Shown here: one piece after another, positions 6,978-16,233 of the stretch | Layout of the letters: every line of letters begins with the position of its first letter | Position numbering within the stretch: the stretch's first letter is position 1 | From: Acidovorax sp. NB1 | GTDB taxonomy: Bacteria > Pseudomonadota > Gammaproteobacteria > Burkholderiales > Burkholderiaceae_C | Assembly: GCF_005405905.1 (NCBI RefSeq) | Contig: NZ_BJHU01000009.1 | Span: forward strand, 62,001 to 126,000 | Length of the DNA: 64,000 nucleotides | Direction of reading: 5' to 3' | Notes under the pieces: generated by a model | Seen by the model: only the letters and a program-made list of their open reading frames with translations | The model's database searches: none | What the model was told of the DNA's origin: nothing | Program-made: the position numbers and the translations under genes

Positions 6978-8099
6978 ATGACGGTCTCCAACACCCCCGC
7001 CAGCGATGCCTGGTACCGCAGCGTCGAAAAAACCAGCCAGACCGACGACGAACGTATCAAGGACATCACCGTGTTGCCTCCTCCCGAACATCTGATCCGC
7101 TTTTTCCCCATCGGCGGTACGCCGGTGGAGACGCTGATCACCCAGACCCGCAAGAACATCCACAACATCATGGCTGGCAAGGATGACCGCCTGCTGGTCA
7201 TCATCGGTCCCTGTTCCATTCACGATCCCGCTGCCGCCGTGGACTACGCCCGCCGCCTGATGGCCGTGCGCACGCAGTACGCCGATACGCTGGAAATCGT
7301 GATGCGTGTGTACTTCGAGAAGCCACGCACCACGGTGGGCTGGAAGGGCCTGATCAACGACCCCTATCTGGACGAGAGCTACCGCATCGACGAAGGTCTG
7401 CGCATTGCGCGCCAGCTGCTCATCGAGATCAACCGCCTGGGCATGCCCGCCGGCAGCGAGTTCCTCGACGTGATCTCGCCCCAATACATCGGTGACCTCA
7501 TCAGCTGGGGCGCGATTGGTGCCCGCACTACCGAAAGCCAGGTGCACCGCGAGCTGGCCTCCGGCATCTCGGCGCCGATCGGTTTCAAGAATGGCACGGA
7601 CGGCAACATCCGCATCGCCACCGACGCCATCCAGTCGGCCAGCCGGGGCCACCACTTCCTGTCGGTGCACAAGAATGGCCAGGTCGCCATCGTGAACACC
7701 AAGGGCAACAAAGACTGCCACGTGATCCTGCGCGGCGGCAAGACGCCCAACTACGACGCCGCCAGTGTGGCCGCAGCCTGCAAGGACCTCGAAGCCGCCA
7801 AGCTGCCCGCCACGTTGATGGTGGACTGCAGCCACGCCAACAGCAGCAAACAGCACGAAAAACAGCTTGAGGTGGCGCGTGACGTGGCGGCGCAATTGGC
7901 CGGTGGCTCGCGCAGCGTGTTTGGCCTGATGATCGAAAGCCATCTCACGGCGGGCGCGCAGAAGTTCACTCCGGGCAAGGATCAGCCGGGTGCGCTGGAG
8001 TATGGCAAGAGCATCACCGACGCCTGCCTGGGCTGGGACGATTCGCTGCAGGCCCTGGCCGAGCTGTCCGATGCTGTGAAAGCCCGCCGCGCTCGCTGA
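6978..8099 (+). CDS. aroG: 3-deoxy-7-phosphoheptulonate (DAHP) synthase, AroG/F/H class
   Basis: This enzyme condenses phosphoenolpyruvate and erythrose 4-phosphate, the first committed step of the shikimate pathway to Phe, Tyr and Trp. The 373-residue protein has class I alpha hallmarks: LLVIIGPCSIHDP near residue 75, YFEKPRTTVGWKGLINDP, ESQVHRELASG, and VDCSHANSSK near the C-terminus. Length fits the E. coli AroG family (about 350). The ATG at 6978 is chosen because GAGGA lies eight bases upstream and the family N-terminus begins here. Expression is likely set by the attenuator just upstream. The mixed Phe/Tyr/Trp codons of its leader suggest control by overall aromatic supply, possibly in addition to allosteric feedback. 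Confidence 0.95.
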   Translation: MTVSNTPASDAWYRSVEKTSQTDDERIKDITVLPPPEHLIRFFPIGGTPVETLITQTRKNIHNIMAGKDDRLLVIIGPCSIHDPAAAVDYARRLMAVRTQYADTLEIVMRVYFEKPRTTVGWKGLINDPYLDESYRIDEGLRIARQLLIEINRLGMPAGSEFLDVISPQYIGDLISWGAIGARTTESQVHRELASGISAPIGFKNGTDGNIRIATDAIQSASRGHHFLSVHKNGQVAIVNTKGNKDCHVILRGGKTPNYDAASVAAACKDLEAAKLPATLMVDCSHANSSKQHEKQLEVARDVAAQLAGGSRSVFGLMIESHLTAGAQKFTPGKDQPGALEYGKSITDACLGWDDSLQALAELSDAVKARRAR

Positions 8100-8218
8100 G
8101 TTCCGGCGCCGCAACTGGCCCTAAACTGAGGCCCGTGAGGCTGCGCATTCCCGCGCAGTCCGGGCTTCAGCAGGCCTTCTGAATGGGCCTGTGGATTTCA
8201 GAAGAAAGGCAAACCACC

Positions 8219-8530
8219 ATGCACAGCGAAGTGTCGGTCAAGCTGACCGGGAATCAAGAATTCCGTTTTGACCTCGCGGGCGCCGAGCCCATGGGGCATG
8301 AGGCCGGGCGACGCTGGCTGGATGAGCAGTTCATTTCGCTGGACTGCGAGCCCCTGCGCGCGAGCGGCAAGGTGCTGTTGGCCGACAAGGTGCTTACCGT
8401 GGCACGTGCCGCCGGGGCGCCGCTGATGCAAGACCCTGACTGGTCGCGCAACTTTGCACGCGCCGCCAGCGCCGCGCTCGCCAGACCCATCGTGCGCGTG
8501 GATGTGCCGGGCATGGCCGTGACATTTTGA
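8219..8530 (+). CDS. Small protein of unknown function
   Basis: A 103-residue protein (MHSEVSVKLTGNQEFRFDL...) that I cannot place in a family. It is mostly hydrophilic, has no Cys pairs beyond a single Cys, no signal peptide and no membrane segment. GAAGAAAGG ends about seven bases before the ATG at 8219 and supports this start over the in-frame ATG at 8183. It follows aroG by 119 bp on the same strand and faces the convergent mpl gene. Codon use is normal for the region. It may be cotranscribed with aroG, since I see no convincing terminator between them. Confidence 0.6.
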   Translation: MHSEVSVKLTGNQEFRFDLAGAEPMGHEAGRRWLDEQFISLDCEPLRASGKVLLADKVLTVARAAGAPLMQDPDWSRNFARAASAALARPIVRVDVPGMAVTF

Positions 8531-8593
8531 TTTTGCCGTTGCAGGCCGCCTGGGCTGTTGTGCTCTGAAGGTGTGGATGGGCGGTAGCTGCGG

Positions 8594-10015
8594 CTACTTT
8601 GGGAGCGCCTGCAGCAATTTGGCGTGGATGCCTCCAAATCCGCCGTTGCTCATGCACACCACATGATCCCCCGGCCGGGCTGACTGCATCACCTGGGCCA
8701 CCAGGGTGTCGATGTCTGCGGCGGTTTGGGCACGCTGGCCCGGGCCCACGCCCAGGGGGGCCAAAGCCTGTGCGGCATCCCAGTCCAGCCCCGCTGTGTG
8801 GCAGAACGCCAGGTCGGCGGGCTCCAGGGCCCAGGGCAGCTGGCTTTTCATGGCGCCCAGCTTCATGGTGTTGCTGCGGGGCTCGAACACGGCCAGGATC
8901 CGCGCCTTGGCGCCAAGACTGCGGCGCAGCCCGTCCAGGGTGGTGCGCAATGCGGTGGGATGGTGCGCAAAGTCGTCGTACACGGCCACGCCGCCCACGG
9001 TGCCACGCAGTTCCATGCGCCGTTTGACGTTCTGGAAGGTGGCGAGGGCATTGGCTGCCTGCTCGGGGGGCACGCCGACATGGTGGGCAGCCGCGATGGC
9101 GGCCAGGGCGTTGAGCTGGTTGTGCACGCCGGTGAGTGTCCATTCCACGCGGGCCACCCGGCGGCCCTGGTGCATCACATCAAACGCCTGGGGGTCGCCC
9201 ACGCCATAGAAATCGTTCACCGCTGCGCCGAAGCTGGTGACTTCGCTCCAGCACCCGGCGTGCAGCACCCGGGCGAGGCTCTCCTCCAGCCCGTTGGCAA
9301 CCACACTGCCTGAAGGCGGCACGGTGCGCACGAGGTGGTGAAACTGGCGTTCGATGTCGGCCAGGTCGTCAAAGATGTCTGCGTGATCGAACTCGAGGTT
9401 GTTGAGCACGGCGGTGCGGGGCCGGTAGTGCACGAACTTGCTGCGCTTGTCGAAGAAAGCGGTGTCGTATTCGTCTGCCTCGATCACGAACAAGGGGGCC
9501 GAGCCCAGAGCTGTGGCGGCGGGCGTGGGGCGTCGGGCGGCACCCAATCGGGCCGACAGGCCGAAATTCAGCGGTACGCCGCCAATCAGGAAACCGGGCT
9601 GCTGGCCCGCGCTCTCCAGAATCCATGCCAGCATCGACGTGGTGGTGGTCTTGCCATGGGTGCCAGCCACGGCCATGACGTGGCGTCCCTGCAGCACATG
9701 TTCGGCCAGCCACTGTGGGCCGCTGGTGTAGGGCAGACCTGCGTCCAGAATGGCCTCCATGAGGGGGAACTTGGGCGTGCCGTCGGGCAGCCTTGCGCGG
9801 CTGACCACGTTGCCGATCACGAAAATATCGGGTCGCAACGCCATCTGGTCGGCGCCGAACCCCTCGATCAGGTCGATGCCCAGCGCCCGCAACTGGTCGC
9901 TCATGGGCGGGTAGACGCCCGCGTCGCAACCGGTCACCTTGTGGCCTGCCTCGCGGGCCAGCGCAGCAAGGCCTCCCATGAACGTGCCGCAGATGCCTAG
10001 TATGTGTATGTGCAT
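8594..10015 (-). CDS. mpl: Mpl, murein tripeptide ligase
   Basis: Mpl joins recycled L-Ala-gamma-D-Glu-meso-DAP to UDP-N-acetylmuramic acid, returning murein peptides to peptidoglycan synthesis. The 473-residue product begins MHIHILGICGTFMGGLAALA, the family N-terminus with its glycine-rich UDP-binding loop, and has the ATP-binding GTHGKTTTT at 118-126. Later Mur-ligase motifs include EADEYDTAFFDKRSKF and YDDFAHHPTA, typical of Mpl/MurC. The start at 10015 is set by this homology; an upstream in-frame ATG at 10087 would add 24 unsupported residues. It works in the same recycling pathway as AmpD at 22.7 kb. A copy of the 48-bp repeat lies just upstream. Confidence 0.95.
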   Translation of the reverse strand: MHIHILGICGTFMGGLAALAREAGHKVTGCDAGVYPPMSDQLRALGIDLIEGFGADQMALRPDIFVIGNVVSRARLPDGTPKFPLMEAILDAGLPYTSGPQWLAEHVLQGRHVMAVAGTHGKTTTTSMLAWILESAGQQPGFLIGGVPLNFGLSARLGAARRPTPAATALGSAPLFVIEADEYDTAFFDKRSKFVHYRPRTAVLNNLEFDHADIFDDLADIERQFHHLVRTVPPSGSVVANGLEESLARVLHAGCWSEVTSFGAAVNDFYGVGDPQAFDVMHQGRRVARVEWTLTGVHNQLNALAAIAAAHHVGVPPEQAANALATFQNVKRRMELRGTVGGVAVYDDFAHHPTALRTTLDGLRRSLGAKARILAVFEPRSNTMKLGAMKSQLPWALEPADLAFCHTAGLDWDAAQALAPLGVGPGQRAQTAADIDTLVAQVMQSARPGDHVVCMSNGGFGGIHAKLLQALPK

Positions 10016-10065
10016 GGGCGCTGATTCTAAAGCCGCCGCGATACTGAGAAATATTGGTAAAAATG

Positions 10066-10113
10066 CCTTTCTGCGCGCGCTAGGCATGCCCTAAAAGCTA
10101 TAAAAAATATAGC
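10066..10113 (+). repeat. 48-bp dispersed element upstream of mpl
   Basis: The head (10066-10079) ends with TCTGCGCGCG, as in the tldD and 30-kb copies. After a 17-base middle comes the perfect palindromic tail GCTATAAAAAATATAGC at 10097-10113. It lies between mpl and the divergent gene at 10221, where it could influence either promoter. Confidence 0.6.
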
Positions 10114-10220
10114 AATTGGGTATTTCGCTTCCGGGGTGTTCGTGGGCCTTGTGCAGGGGGCGGAGCGGCCCGTCATGGATCGCGCGCACAATGCGGGCTC
10201 CTCCGCTGTCTTCCACTTTC

Positions 10221-10820
10221 ATGCACACACCTTTGAGTGAAGAAATCGCCCACACCACGGCGCGCCTGGTGGTCGAGGAAGGTCTTGAATGGGGGCCTGC
10301 CAAGCGCCGGGCCCTGCGCCAGATGGGGCTGCCTGCCCGTACCCCGTTGCCCGACAACGATCTGGTGGAAATGGCGGTGCGGGAGTACATCGAGCTCTTC
10401 TGCGCCGACACGCAGCCGCGCGAGTTGCGGGCGCTGCGCCAGCTGGCACTGGTCTGGATGGAGCGGATGGCGGCGTTTCGTCCGCATCTGGCGGGGGCTG
10501 TCTGGCACGGCACTGCCACGCGCTTGTCGGATATTTATTTGCAGTTGTTCTGCGATGACCCCAAATCTGCCGAGATAGCGCTGATCGACCACCATGTGGA
10601 CTATGAACCCCGCACGGTGACGGGTTTTCATGGTGAATCGGTCGAGGCCCTGAGTCTGGGCAGCAAGTCGCCGGAGCTCAATGAGATGATCGGGGTGCAT
10701 CTGCTGATTTATGACCTCGATGATCTGCGAGGGGCCTTGAAGCCCGATGCCAAAGGCCGCACCCCGCGCGGCGACATGACGGCTGTGCGCCGCCTGCTCC
10801 AGGAAACCAGCACTCCATGA
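10221..10820 (+). CDS. Conserved-looking protein of unknown function
   Basis: A 199-residue soluble protein starting MHTPLSEEIAHTTARLVVEEG. I do not recognise a named domain. It looks alpha-helical in the first half and has an acidic IDHHVDYEPRTVTGFHGES segment in the middle. There is no signal peptide. It is divergent from mpl, and its stop codon overlaps the start of the TlpA-like gene by four bases (ATGA), so the two are translationally coupled. I chose the ATG at 10221; an upstream ATG at 10116 would overlap the intergenic region and adds a Cys/Trp/Arg-rich tail that looks non-coding. Linkage to mpl and a redox protein hints at an envelope role, but this is weak. Confidence 0.65.
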   Translation: MHTPLSEEIAHTTARLVVEEGLEWGPAKRRALRQMGLPARTPLPDNDLVEMAVREYIELFCADTQPRELRALRQLALVWMERMAAFRPHLAGAVWHGTATRLSDIYLQLFCDDPKSAEIALIDHHVDYEPRTVTGFHGESVEALSLGSKSPELNEMIGVHLLIYDLDDLRGALKPDAKGRTPRGDMTAVRRLLQETSTP

Positions 10821-11413
10821 CAGAAAAGACCCCTGCCGACCTGCCTGAACCTCTGCCTGAGTCCACGACTGCTGTGCCGCAAGCTCCGTCGCCTGGGCGC
10901 CGCCGCCTGCTGTATGCCGGTGTGGCCGGGGCTGCGGCCGTGGGGGGGGCGGGCCTGGCATGGTGGAAGTTTCAGCCTCATGCCATGGAGGCGGGGGCGG
11001 AGCAGGCGCTGTGGGGCATGGAGTTTGAGAAGCCGGAGGGCGGCGTGGTTGCGCTGAAGTCTTTCTCTGGCAAGCCACTGCTGCTCAACTTCTGGGCCAC
11101 CTGGTGTCCTCCCTGTGTGGAGGAGTTGCCGATGCTCAACGCCTTCTATCGTGAACATGCCGCCAAAGGTTGGCAAGTTCTGGGTTTGGCCATTGACCAG
11201 CCTTCGGCTGTGCGCAAATTCCTGGCCCGCATTCCTCTGGAGTTCCCCGTGGGGCTGGCGGGATTGGGCGGGACAGACCTGGGGCGCTCGCTGGGCAACC
11301 TGACTGGTGGCTTGCCTTTCACCGTGGTGCTGGGCGGGGCGGGGCGGGTGCTGCATCGTAAAATGGGGCAGGTGACCCCCGATGATTTGCAGCTGTGGGC
11401 GTCCTTGCGTTGA
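10817..11413 (+). CDS. TlpA/ResA-type membrane-anchored thioredoxin
   Basis: A thiol-disulfide oxidoreductase of the TlpA/ResA group. Its 198 residues comprise a cytosolic tail, a hydrophobic anchor at about 30-51 preceded by GRRRLL, and a periplasmic thioredoxin fold with the CPPC active site (Cys97, Cys100) in NFWATWCPPC. Such proteins reduce disulfides in the periplasm, often for cytochrome c maturation or other partners. The RRR before the hydrophobic segment could be a Tat-like signal or simply a positive-inside anchor. It overlaps the preceding gene by four bases. In many betaproteobacteria a tlpA homologue sits next to the accBC cluster, as here. Confidence 0.9.
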   Translation: MTEKTPADLPEPLPESTTAVPQAPSPGRRRLLYAGVAGAAAVGGAGLAWWKFQPHAMEAGAEQALWGMEFEKPEGGVVALKSFSGKPLLLNFWATWCPPCVEELPMLNAFYREHAAKGWQVLGLAIDQPSAVRKFLARIPLEFPVGLAGLGGTDLGRSLGNLTGGLPFTVVLGGAGRVLHRKMGQVTPDDLQLWASLR

Positions 11414-11573
11414 GGCACTTGGCCTCTGCGCCTTCTCTGTAGGCGCCTATTCCTGAAGGGCGGGCCGACTATTTCCATGATGAAGTTCATGGAAAATGCA
11501 TGTGGAAGACTGCGATAGGGGGAAATTGGAGTAAATTCGCGCCCTATTCAGTTTTATAGCCGTTGGAGCTTCC

Positions 11574-12026
11574 ATGGATCTGCGAAAACTCAAAACCCTC
11601 ATCGATCTCGTGTCCGAGTCGAATGTGTCCGAACTCGAAATCACGGAGGCCGAGGGCAAAGTCCGCATCGTCAAGAGCGGTGGCGCCGTGGTTCAGCAGT
11701 ATGTCCCCGCCCCCATGCAGGCGCCTGTGGCCCCTGCACCTGCAGCCGCTGCCCCGGTGGCGGAGCTGCCAGCCCCGCCGGCAGCCCCCGCAGGCCACAT
11801 CGTCAAATCGCCCATGGTCGGCACCTTCTACCGCTCGTCCAGCCCGGGCGCCAAGCCTTTTGTGGAAGTGGGCAGTCAGGTCAAGGAAGGCGAGACCATC
11901 TGCATCATCGAGGCTATGAAGATCCTCAACGAGATCGAGGCCGACAAGTCGGGCACGGTCACTCGCATCCTGGGTGAAAACGGCCAGGCCGTGGAATACG
12001 GACAACCTTTGTTCGTCATCGAATAA
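11574..12026 (+). CDS. accB: AccB, biotin carboxyl carrier protein of acetyl-CoA carboxylase
   Basis: AccB carries biotin between the carboxylase and transferase sites of acetyl-CoA carboxylase, the first step of fatty acid synthesis. Its 150 residues begin [16 protein letters not shown] and include an Ala/Pro-rich linker (about 45-73) and a biotinyl domain. The EAMK motif places the biotinylated lysine at Lys116. GGAG lies five bases before the ATG at 11574. accC follows after seven bases, and prmA after it, as one likely operon. A 160-bp gap separates accB from the TlpA-like gene; in several betaproteobacteria aroQ sits in this place, but no such gene is present here. Confidence 0.97.
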   Translation: MDLRKLKTLIDLVSESNVSELEITEAEGKVRIVKSGGAVVQQYVPAPMQAPVAPAPAAAAPVAELPAPPAAPAGHIVKSPMVGTFYRSSSPGAKPFVEVGSQVKEGETICIIEAMKILNEIEADKSGTVTRILGENGQAVEYGQPLFVIE

Positions 12027-12033
12027 GGCGCGC

Positions 12034-13383
12034 ATGTTCAAGAAAATCCTGGTCGCAAACCGAGGGGAGATTGCCCTTCGCATTCAGCGCGCCTGCAGCG
12101 AACTTGGGATCAAGGCCGTGATGGTCTACTCCGAGGCCGACCGCGACGCCAAGTACGTCAAGCTGGCCGAAGAGGCCGTCTGTATCGGCCCCGCTCCCTC
12201 GCCGCTGTCCTACCTCAACATGCCGGCCATCATTTCGGCGGCGGAAGTGACCGATGCCGAAGCCATCCATCCCGGCTACGGTTTCCTGTCCGAGAACGCC
12301 GACTTCGCCGAGCGCGTGGAAAAGAGCGGTTTCCAGTTCATCGGCCCCACGCCTGACAACATCCGCACGATGGGTGACAAGGTGTCGGCCAAGCAGGCGA
12401 TGATCCGCGCGGGCGTTCCCTGTGTGCCGGGCTCCGAGGGCGAGTTGCCCGATGACCCGGTGCAGATCCGCCGCATCGCCAAGGCCATTGGCTACCCGGT
12501 CATCATCAAGGCCGCAGGCGGCGGCGGTGGCCGTGGCATGCGCGTGGTGCACACCGAGGCTGCCTTGGTTAATGCCGTGCAGATGACCAAGGCCGAAGCG
12601 GGCGCTGCGTTTGGCAATCCTGCGGTGTACATGGAGAAGTTCCTCCAGAACCCCCGCCACATCGAGATCCAGATCCTGGCCGACAAGCACCGCAACGCGG
12701 TGTACCTGGGCGAGCGCGACTGCTCCATGCAGCGCCGCCACCAGAAAGTGATCGAAGAGGCGCCGGCTCCCGGCATCCCGCGCAAGCTGATCGAGAAGAT
12801 CGGCGAGCGCTGCGTCGCTGCCTGCAAGAAGATCGGCTACCGCGGTGCAGGCACGTTCGAGTTCCTGTACGAAAACGGCGAGTTCTACTTCATCGAGATG
12901 AACACCCGCGTGCAGGTGGAGCACCCGGTGACCGAATGGATCACGGGCGTGGACATTGTGAAGACGCAGATCATGGTGGCGGCTGGCGAGAAGCTGCCCT
13001 TCACCCAGCGCCAGATCGAGATCCGCGGTCATGCGATCGAATGCCGCGTGAACGCGGAAGACCCGTACAAGTTCATCCCATCGCCTGGGCGCATCACGAC
13101 CTGGCACCCACCAGGCGGCCCTGGTGTGCGTGTTGATTCGCATGCGTACTCGAACTACTTCGTGCCGCCCAACTATGACTCGATGATTGGCAAGATCATT
13201 GTCCACGGCGACACGCGCGAGCAGGCCCTGGCCCGCATGCGCACGGCGTTGTCCGAGACCGTGATTGAAGGCATCAACACCAACGTGCCGCTGCACCGCG
13301 AATTGATGGTGGATGCCAAGTTCATGGCGGGCGGCACCAACATCCACTACCTGGAAGAGTGGCTGTCGCAGCACAAGCGCTGA
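12034..13383 (+). CDS. accC: AccC, biotin carboxylase subunit of acetyl-CoA carboxylase
   Basis: AccC carboxylates the biotin of AccB using bicarbonate and ATP. The 449-residue ATP-grasp protein begins [16 protein letters not shown], the standard N-terminus, with the glycine-rich ATP lid [14 protein letters not shown], the [20 protein letters not shown] block and the [16 protein letters not shown] active-site segment all intact. Length equals the E. coli enzyme (449). The start at 12034 leaves seven bases after the accB stop, and the AAGG next to that stop may serve as ribosome binding site. The pair is almost always cotranscribed, which keeps subunit ratios in step. Confidence 0.98.
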   Translation: MFKKILVANRGEIALRIQRACSELGIKAVMVYSEADRDAKYVKLAEEAVCIGPAPSPLSYLNMPAIISAAEVTDAEAIHPGYGFLSENADFAERVEKSGFQFIGPTPDNIRTMGDKVSAKQAMIRAGVPCVPGSEGELPDDPVQIRRIAKAIGYPVIIKAAGGGGGRGMRVVHTEAALVNAVQMTKAEAGAAFGNPAVYMEKFLQNPRHIEIQILADKHRNAVYLGERDCSMQRRHQKVIEEAPAPGIPRKLIEKIGERCVAACKKIGYRGAGTFEFLYENGEFYFIEMNTRVQVEHPVTEWITGVDIVKTQIMVAAGEKLPFTQRQIEIRGHAIECRVNAEDPYKFIPSPGRITTWHPPGGPGVRVDSHAYSNYFVPPNYDSMIGKIIVHGDTREQALARMRTALSETVIEGINTNVPLHRELMVDAKFMAGGTNIHYLEEWLSQHKR

Positions 13384-13458
13384 AGACGGCACCTGGCAGT
13401 TTCACATGCTGGCCCTTGGCAACAGGGGTCAGCATTTCATTTTTCTGAGAGGCGTTCC

Positions 13459-14361
13459 ATGTTTGAGCTGAGTCTGATGTGCCCCGAGGACTGTATCGAG
13501 CCGGTCAGCGACGCGCTGGATGCGCTCGATGCGCTGAGCGTGTCGGTAGAAGATGCCGACGCCCAGACAGATGCCGAGCAGGCGCTGTTTGGTGAGCCGG
13601 GCATGCCTCCACCCAAGGACGGCTGGCAGCGCAGCCGTGTGGTGGCGCTGTTCCCGTCCGAGGTGGCGGCGCGCGAAGCGCAGCAGCTGCTGGTGGTCCA
13701 GGACTTCTTTGTGGGTTGCCAGGTGCTGGGTGTGGCGCAGGTCGCCGAGCAGGACTGGGTGCGGCTCACACAGTCGCAGTTTGCCCCGGTGGACATCACG
13801 CCGGATTTCTGGATCGTTCCCACCTGGCACGAGCTGCCCGCGCAGGCCGTGCGCAGCATCCGCCTGGACCCGGGTCTGGCATTTGGTACCGGCACCCACC
13901 CCACCACACGCATGTGCCTGCGCTGGATTGCGCGCAATGGGGCAGTGCAGCCGGGGGCGGGCAACCCACTTGGCCGGGTGCTGGACTATGGCTGCGGCTC
14001 CGGCATTCTGGCCATTGGTGCGGCCAAGTTCGGCGCTACGGACATTGATGCGGTGGACATCGACCCCGCTGCCGTGGAGTCCGCCGCCCAGAACGCGCAG
14101 GCCAACGGCGTGCAGCTGAACACAGGCCTGCCCGACAAGGCGCGGGGCGAATACCAGACGGTGTTGGCCAACATCCTTGCTACCCCCTTGAGGGTGTTGG
14201 CGCCCTTGTTGTGTGCCCATGTGGCGCCGGGTGGGCACCTGGTGCTCGCAGGCATTCTGGAGCGCCAGGCAGACGAACTCAAGGAAGCCTATGCGCCATG
14301 GGTTCGGCTGGAAGTGGCAGATACCGAAGAGGGCTGGATCCTGATGACCGCCCAGCGCTGA
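13459..14361 (+). CDS. prmA: PrmA, ribosomal protein L11 methyltransferase
   Basis: PrmA trimethylates several amino groups of ribosomal protein L11, using S-adenosylmethionine. The 300-residue product has the N-terminal L11-recognition domain (MFELSLMCPEDCIEPVSDAL), the GTGTHPTTRMCL linker motif, and the methyltransferase motifs VLDYGCGSGILAIGAAKFGA and VDIDP, then LANILATPL. Length fits the family (about 293-300). GAGAGG lies seven bases before the ATG at 13459. It follows accC by 75 bp, the usual betaproteobacterial arrangement. Confidence 0.97.
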   Translation: MFELSLMCPEDCIEPVSDALDALDALSVSVEDADAQTDAEQALFGEPGMPPPKDGWQRSRVVALFPSEVAAREAQQLLVVQDFFVGCQVLGVAQVAEQDWVRLTQSQFAPVDITPDFWIVPTWHELPAQAVRSIRLDPGLAFGTGTHPTTRMCLRWIARNGAVQPGAGNPLGRVLDYGCGSGILAIGAAKFGATDIDAVDIDPAAVESAAQNAQANGVQLNTGLPDKARGEYQTVLANILATPLRVLAPLLCAHVAPGGHLVLAGILERQADELKEAYAPWVRLEVADTEEGWILMTAQR

Positions 14362-14581
14362 GACGGTGTGGAGGAACCCGCCATGCCCGCTCATCCCGCC
14401 AAAACACACCCGTCCGCTGTTGCCAATGCTCGCCATAGCCCGCGCTATGGCTGTGCTTTGCCCCTGGATCGGGCACGGTTTGGCGGCCTGCTCGGGCTCG
14501 CCGGACTCATTCGCGCCTGCTGAGCCTGCGCGTGTTATGCCTGGGCCATAGCGATAACGCGGCCCCTACAATCCACCGCTG

Positions 14582-16201
14582 ATGAGCCAGATCACTCGCT
14601 GCCCGTCCTGCGCCACCTCTTTCAAGGTCGTGGCGGACCAATTGCGCATCTCGGAGGGGTGGGTGCGGTGTGGGCAATGCAAGGAGGTGTTTGACGCCTC
14701 GGCGCATTTGTTGCCTGTGGCGCCGCCCGCACTTTTGCCGGACGTGTCGCTCACGGACGTGCGGCCAGCTCCAGCCTCTGCGGTTCGCAAAGCCGATGCA
14801 GGACGCGCCTGGGGAGGCGGTTCGGCCCCGCCGGTTCCTCCCGCGTTAGGTGGGGGTGTCCGGGAGGCTCCAGCGGTCGATGACGAGGCGCGCTTCATTG
14901 CGCGTGCCGACGACGGCAGGCGTCATGCCGTTACCACGCCGTCTGTGGCTGCTGCACCTCTGGCGCCGACGATGCCTGTGCTGGACATTCCGGCGCCCAC
15001 CGTGCCCGCATTCTTGGCTGTAGGGGCAGAGGTGCCCGAGGAAAACGCCTTGGGCCTAGCGCCCACCGCGCCATTTGCGTGGCGGTCTAACTCGGTGCCC
15101 TTGCCGGAAAAGGTGCTCACTCCCACCATTGCGCCTTGGGTGCCGCCAATGTCGGAGGTTCCGCTTGCGGAGGATGCTGCGGCCAAGCCGATGCTGAATG
15201 CCGCTGCCGAAGATGGTGGGCCGTCTGTGCTGGTGCCGGGCGTCGATGCGCCCAAGGTTGCCGACGTTCCACACGGGGGATACGAGCTTCCGGCCGCTGA
15301 TCCGCATGATTCCATCTGGCCTGTGGGTCAGGTGGTTCCTTATGAGCGCGGGGAAGACAGCGTTATGGCGGAGAGCGTCAAGATCCCGGCCCGTGAGGGT
15401 GAAGATTCTCTATCGCAGAAACCCGAACAGGCACCCGCCGAACCTCCTGCAGACTTGCGCGATGCTGTGCCCGATGCCTCGTCGGCAGTGCCTGTGCCTC
15501 CTGAGTTGGCACCGCAACCTCTGCCCTCGGTGGACTTTGTGCAGCTGCCTGTGGAGGAAGAGGCGCCCACCACCTTGGAGCTGGTGGCAGATGATTCCCC
15601 GGCCGCTGTGTTGCAGGCCCGCGTGCGCAAGCCTCTGCCCAGCCAAGCGGAAGAAAAGGAAGATGGCGAGGGGCATGATGCAGAGCCAGAGGTCAGCTTT
15701 GTGGTCGCCGCCCGGCGCAAGGCTTTCTGGCGCAAGCCTGCGGTGCGAGCGGCGCTGGTGCTTGTGTTGCTGGTCTTGGTGATGGGGTTGGTGCTGCAGG
15801 TTGCCATCCAGGAGCGTGACCGCATTGCTGCCATGGATGCACGTGCGAGACCGTGGCTGCTCCAGTTGTGCGAGCCCTTGCGGTGTGAGATTGCCCCGCA
15901 GCGCCAGATTGCCGATGTGGTGATCGACAGTTCTTCTTTCAACAAGGCCCGGGGAGACAGCTACCAGTTGGCACTGGCGATGAAAAGCAAAGCTGATATC
16001 CCGTTGGCCATGCCGGCCGTGGAGTTGACCTTGACCGATGCGCAGGACCAGCCCGTGTTGCGCCGGGTGCTGCTGCCGGCGGACATGGCCGCTCCGGCCG
16101 AGCTACCCGCACGCGGCGAGTGGAGCACATCGGTATCTGTGATCGTGACCACCGGTGGCGCGCGTGTTGCTGGGTACCGGCTGCTGGCGTTTTACCCCTG
16201 A
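14582..16201 (+). CDS. Zinc-ribbon and DUF3426 membrane protein
   Basis: A 539-residue protein with an N-terminal MJ0042-type zinc ribbon (CPSC at 8-11 and CGQC at 31-34). A long low-complexity Pro/Val/Glu/Ala-rich region follows (about 50-370), then one membrane helix near residue 400 (LVLVLLVLVMGLVLQVA) and a C-terminal DUF3426 domain ending in VIVTTGGARVAGYRLLAFYP. Topology is probably cytosolic zinc ribbon and linker with a periplasmic DUF3426 domain. The molecular role is unknown; the family commonly follows prmA in betaproteobacteria. A TACAAT hexamer ends nine bases before the ATG, suggesting its own promoter with a very short leader. Confidence 0.85.
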   Translation: MSQITRCPSCATSFKVVADQLRISEGWVRCGQCKEVFDASAHLLPVAPPALLPDVSLTDVRPAPASAVRKADAGRAWGGGSAPPVPPALGGGVREAPAVDDEARFIARADDGRRHAVTTPSVAAAPLAPTMPVLDIPAPTVPAFLAVGAEVPEENALGLAPTAPFAWRSNSVPLPEKVLTPTIAPWVPPMSEVPLAEDAAAKPMLNAAAEDGGPSVLVPGVDAPKVADVPHGGYELPAADPHDSIWPVGQVVPYERGEDSVMAESVKIPAREGEDSLSQKPEQAPAEPPADLRDAVPDASSAVPVPPELAPQPLPSVDFVQLPVEEEAPTTLELVADDSPAAVLQARVRKPLPSQAEEKEDGEGHDAEPEVSFVVAARRKAFWRKPAVRAALVLVLLVLVMGLVLQVAIQERDRIAAMDARARPWLLQLCEPLRCEIAPQRQIADVVIDSSSFNKARGDSYQLALAMKSKADIPLAMPAVELTLTDAQDQPVLRRVLLPADMAAPAELPARGEWSTSVSVIVTTGGARVAGYRLLAFYP

Positions 16202-16233
16202 ATTTCTACCAACCTACTGACTGATTCATTTTT

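Noticed and set aside
14432..14451. GCCATAGC / GCTATGGC inverted repeat between prmA and the DUF3426 gene
   Set aside because: Only eight base pairs, no T run, no promoter alignment and no match in layout to the 48-bp element; could be chance.
14366..14551. Short forward frame after prmA
   Set aside because: No ribosome binding site, no homology pattern, Pro/Ala/Cys-rich composition; treated as intergenic.
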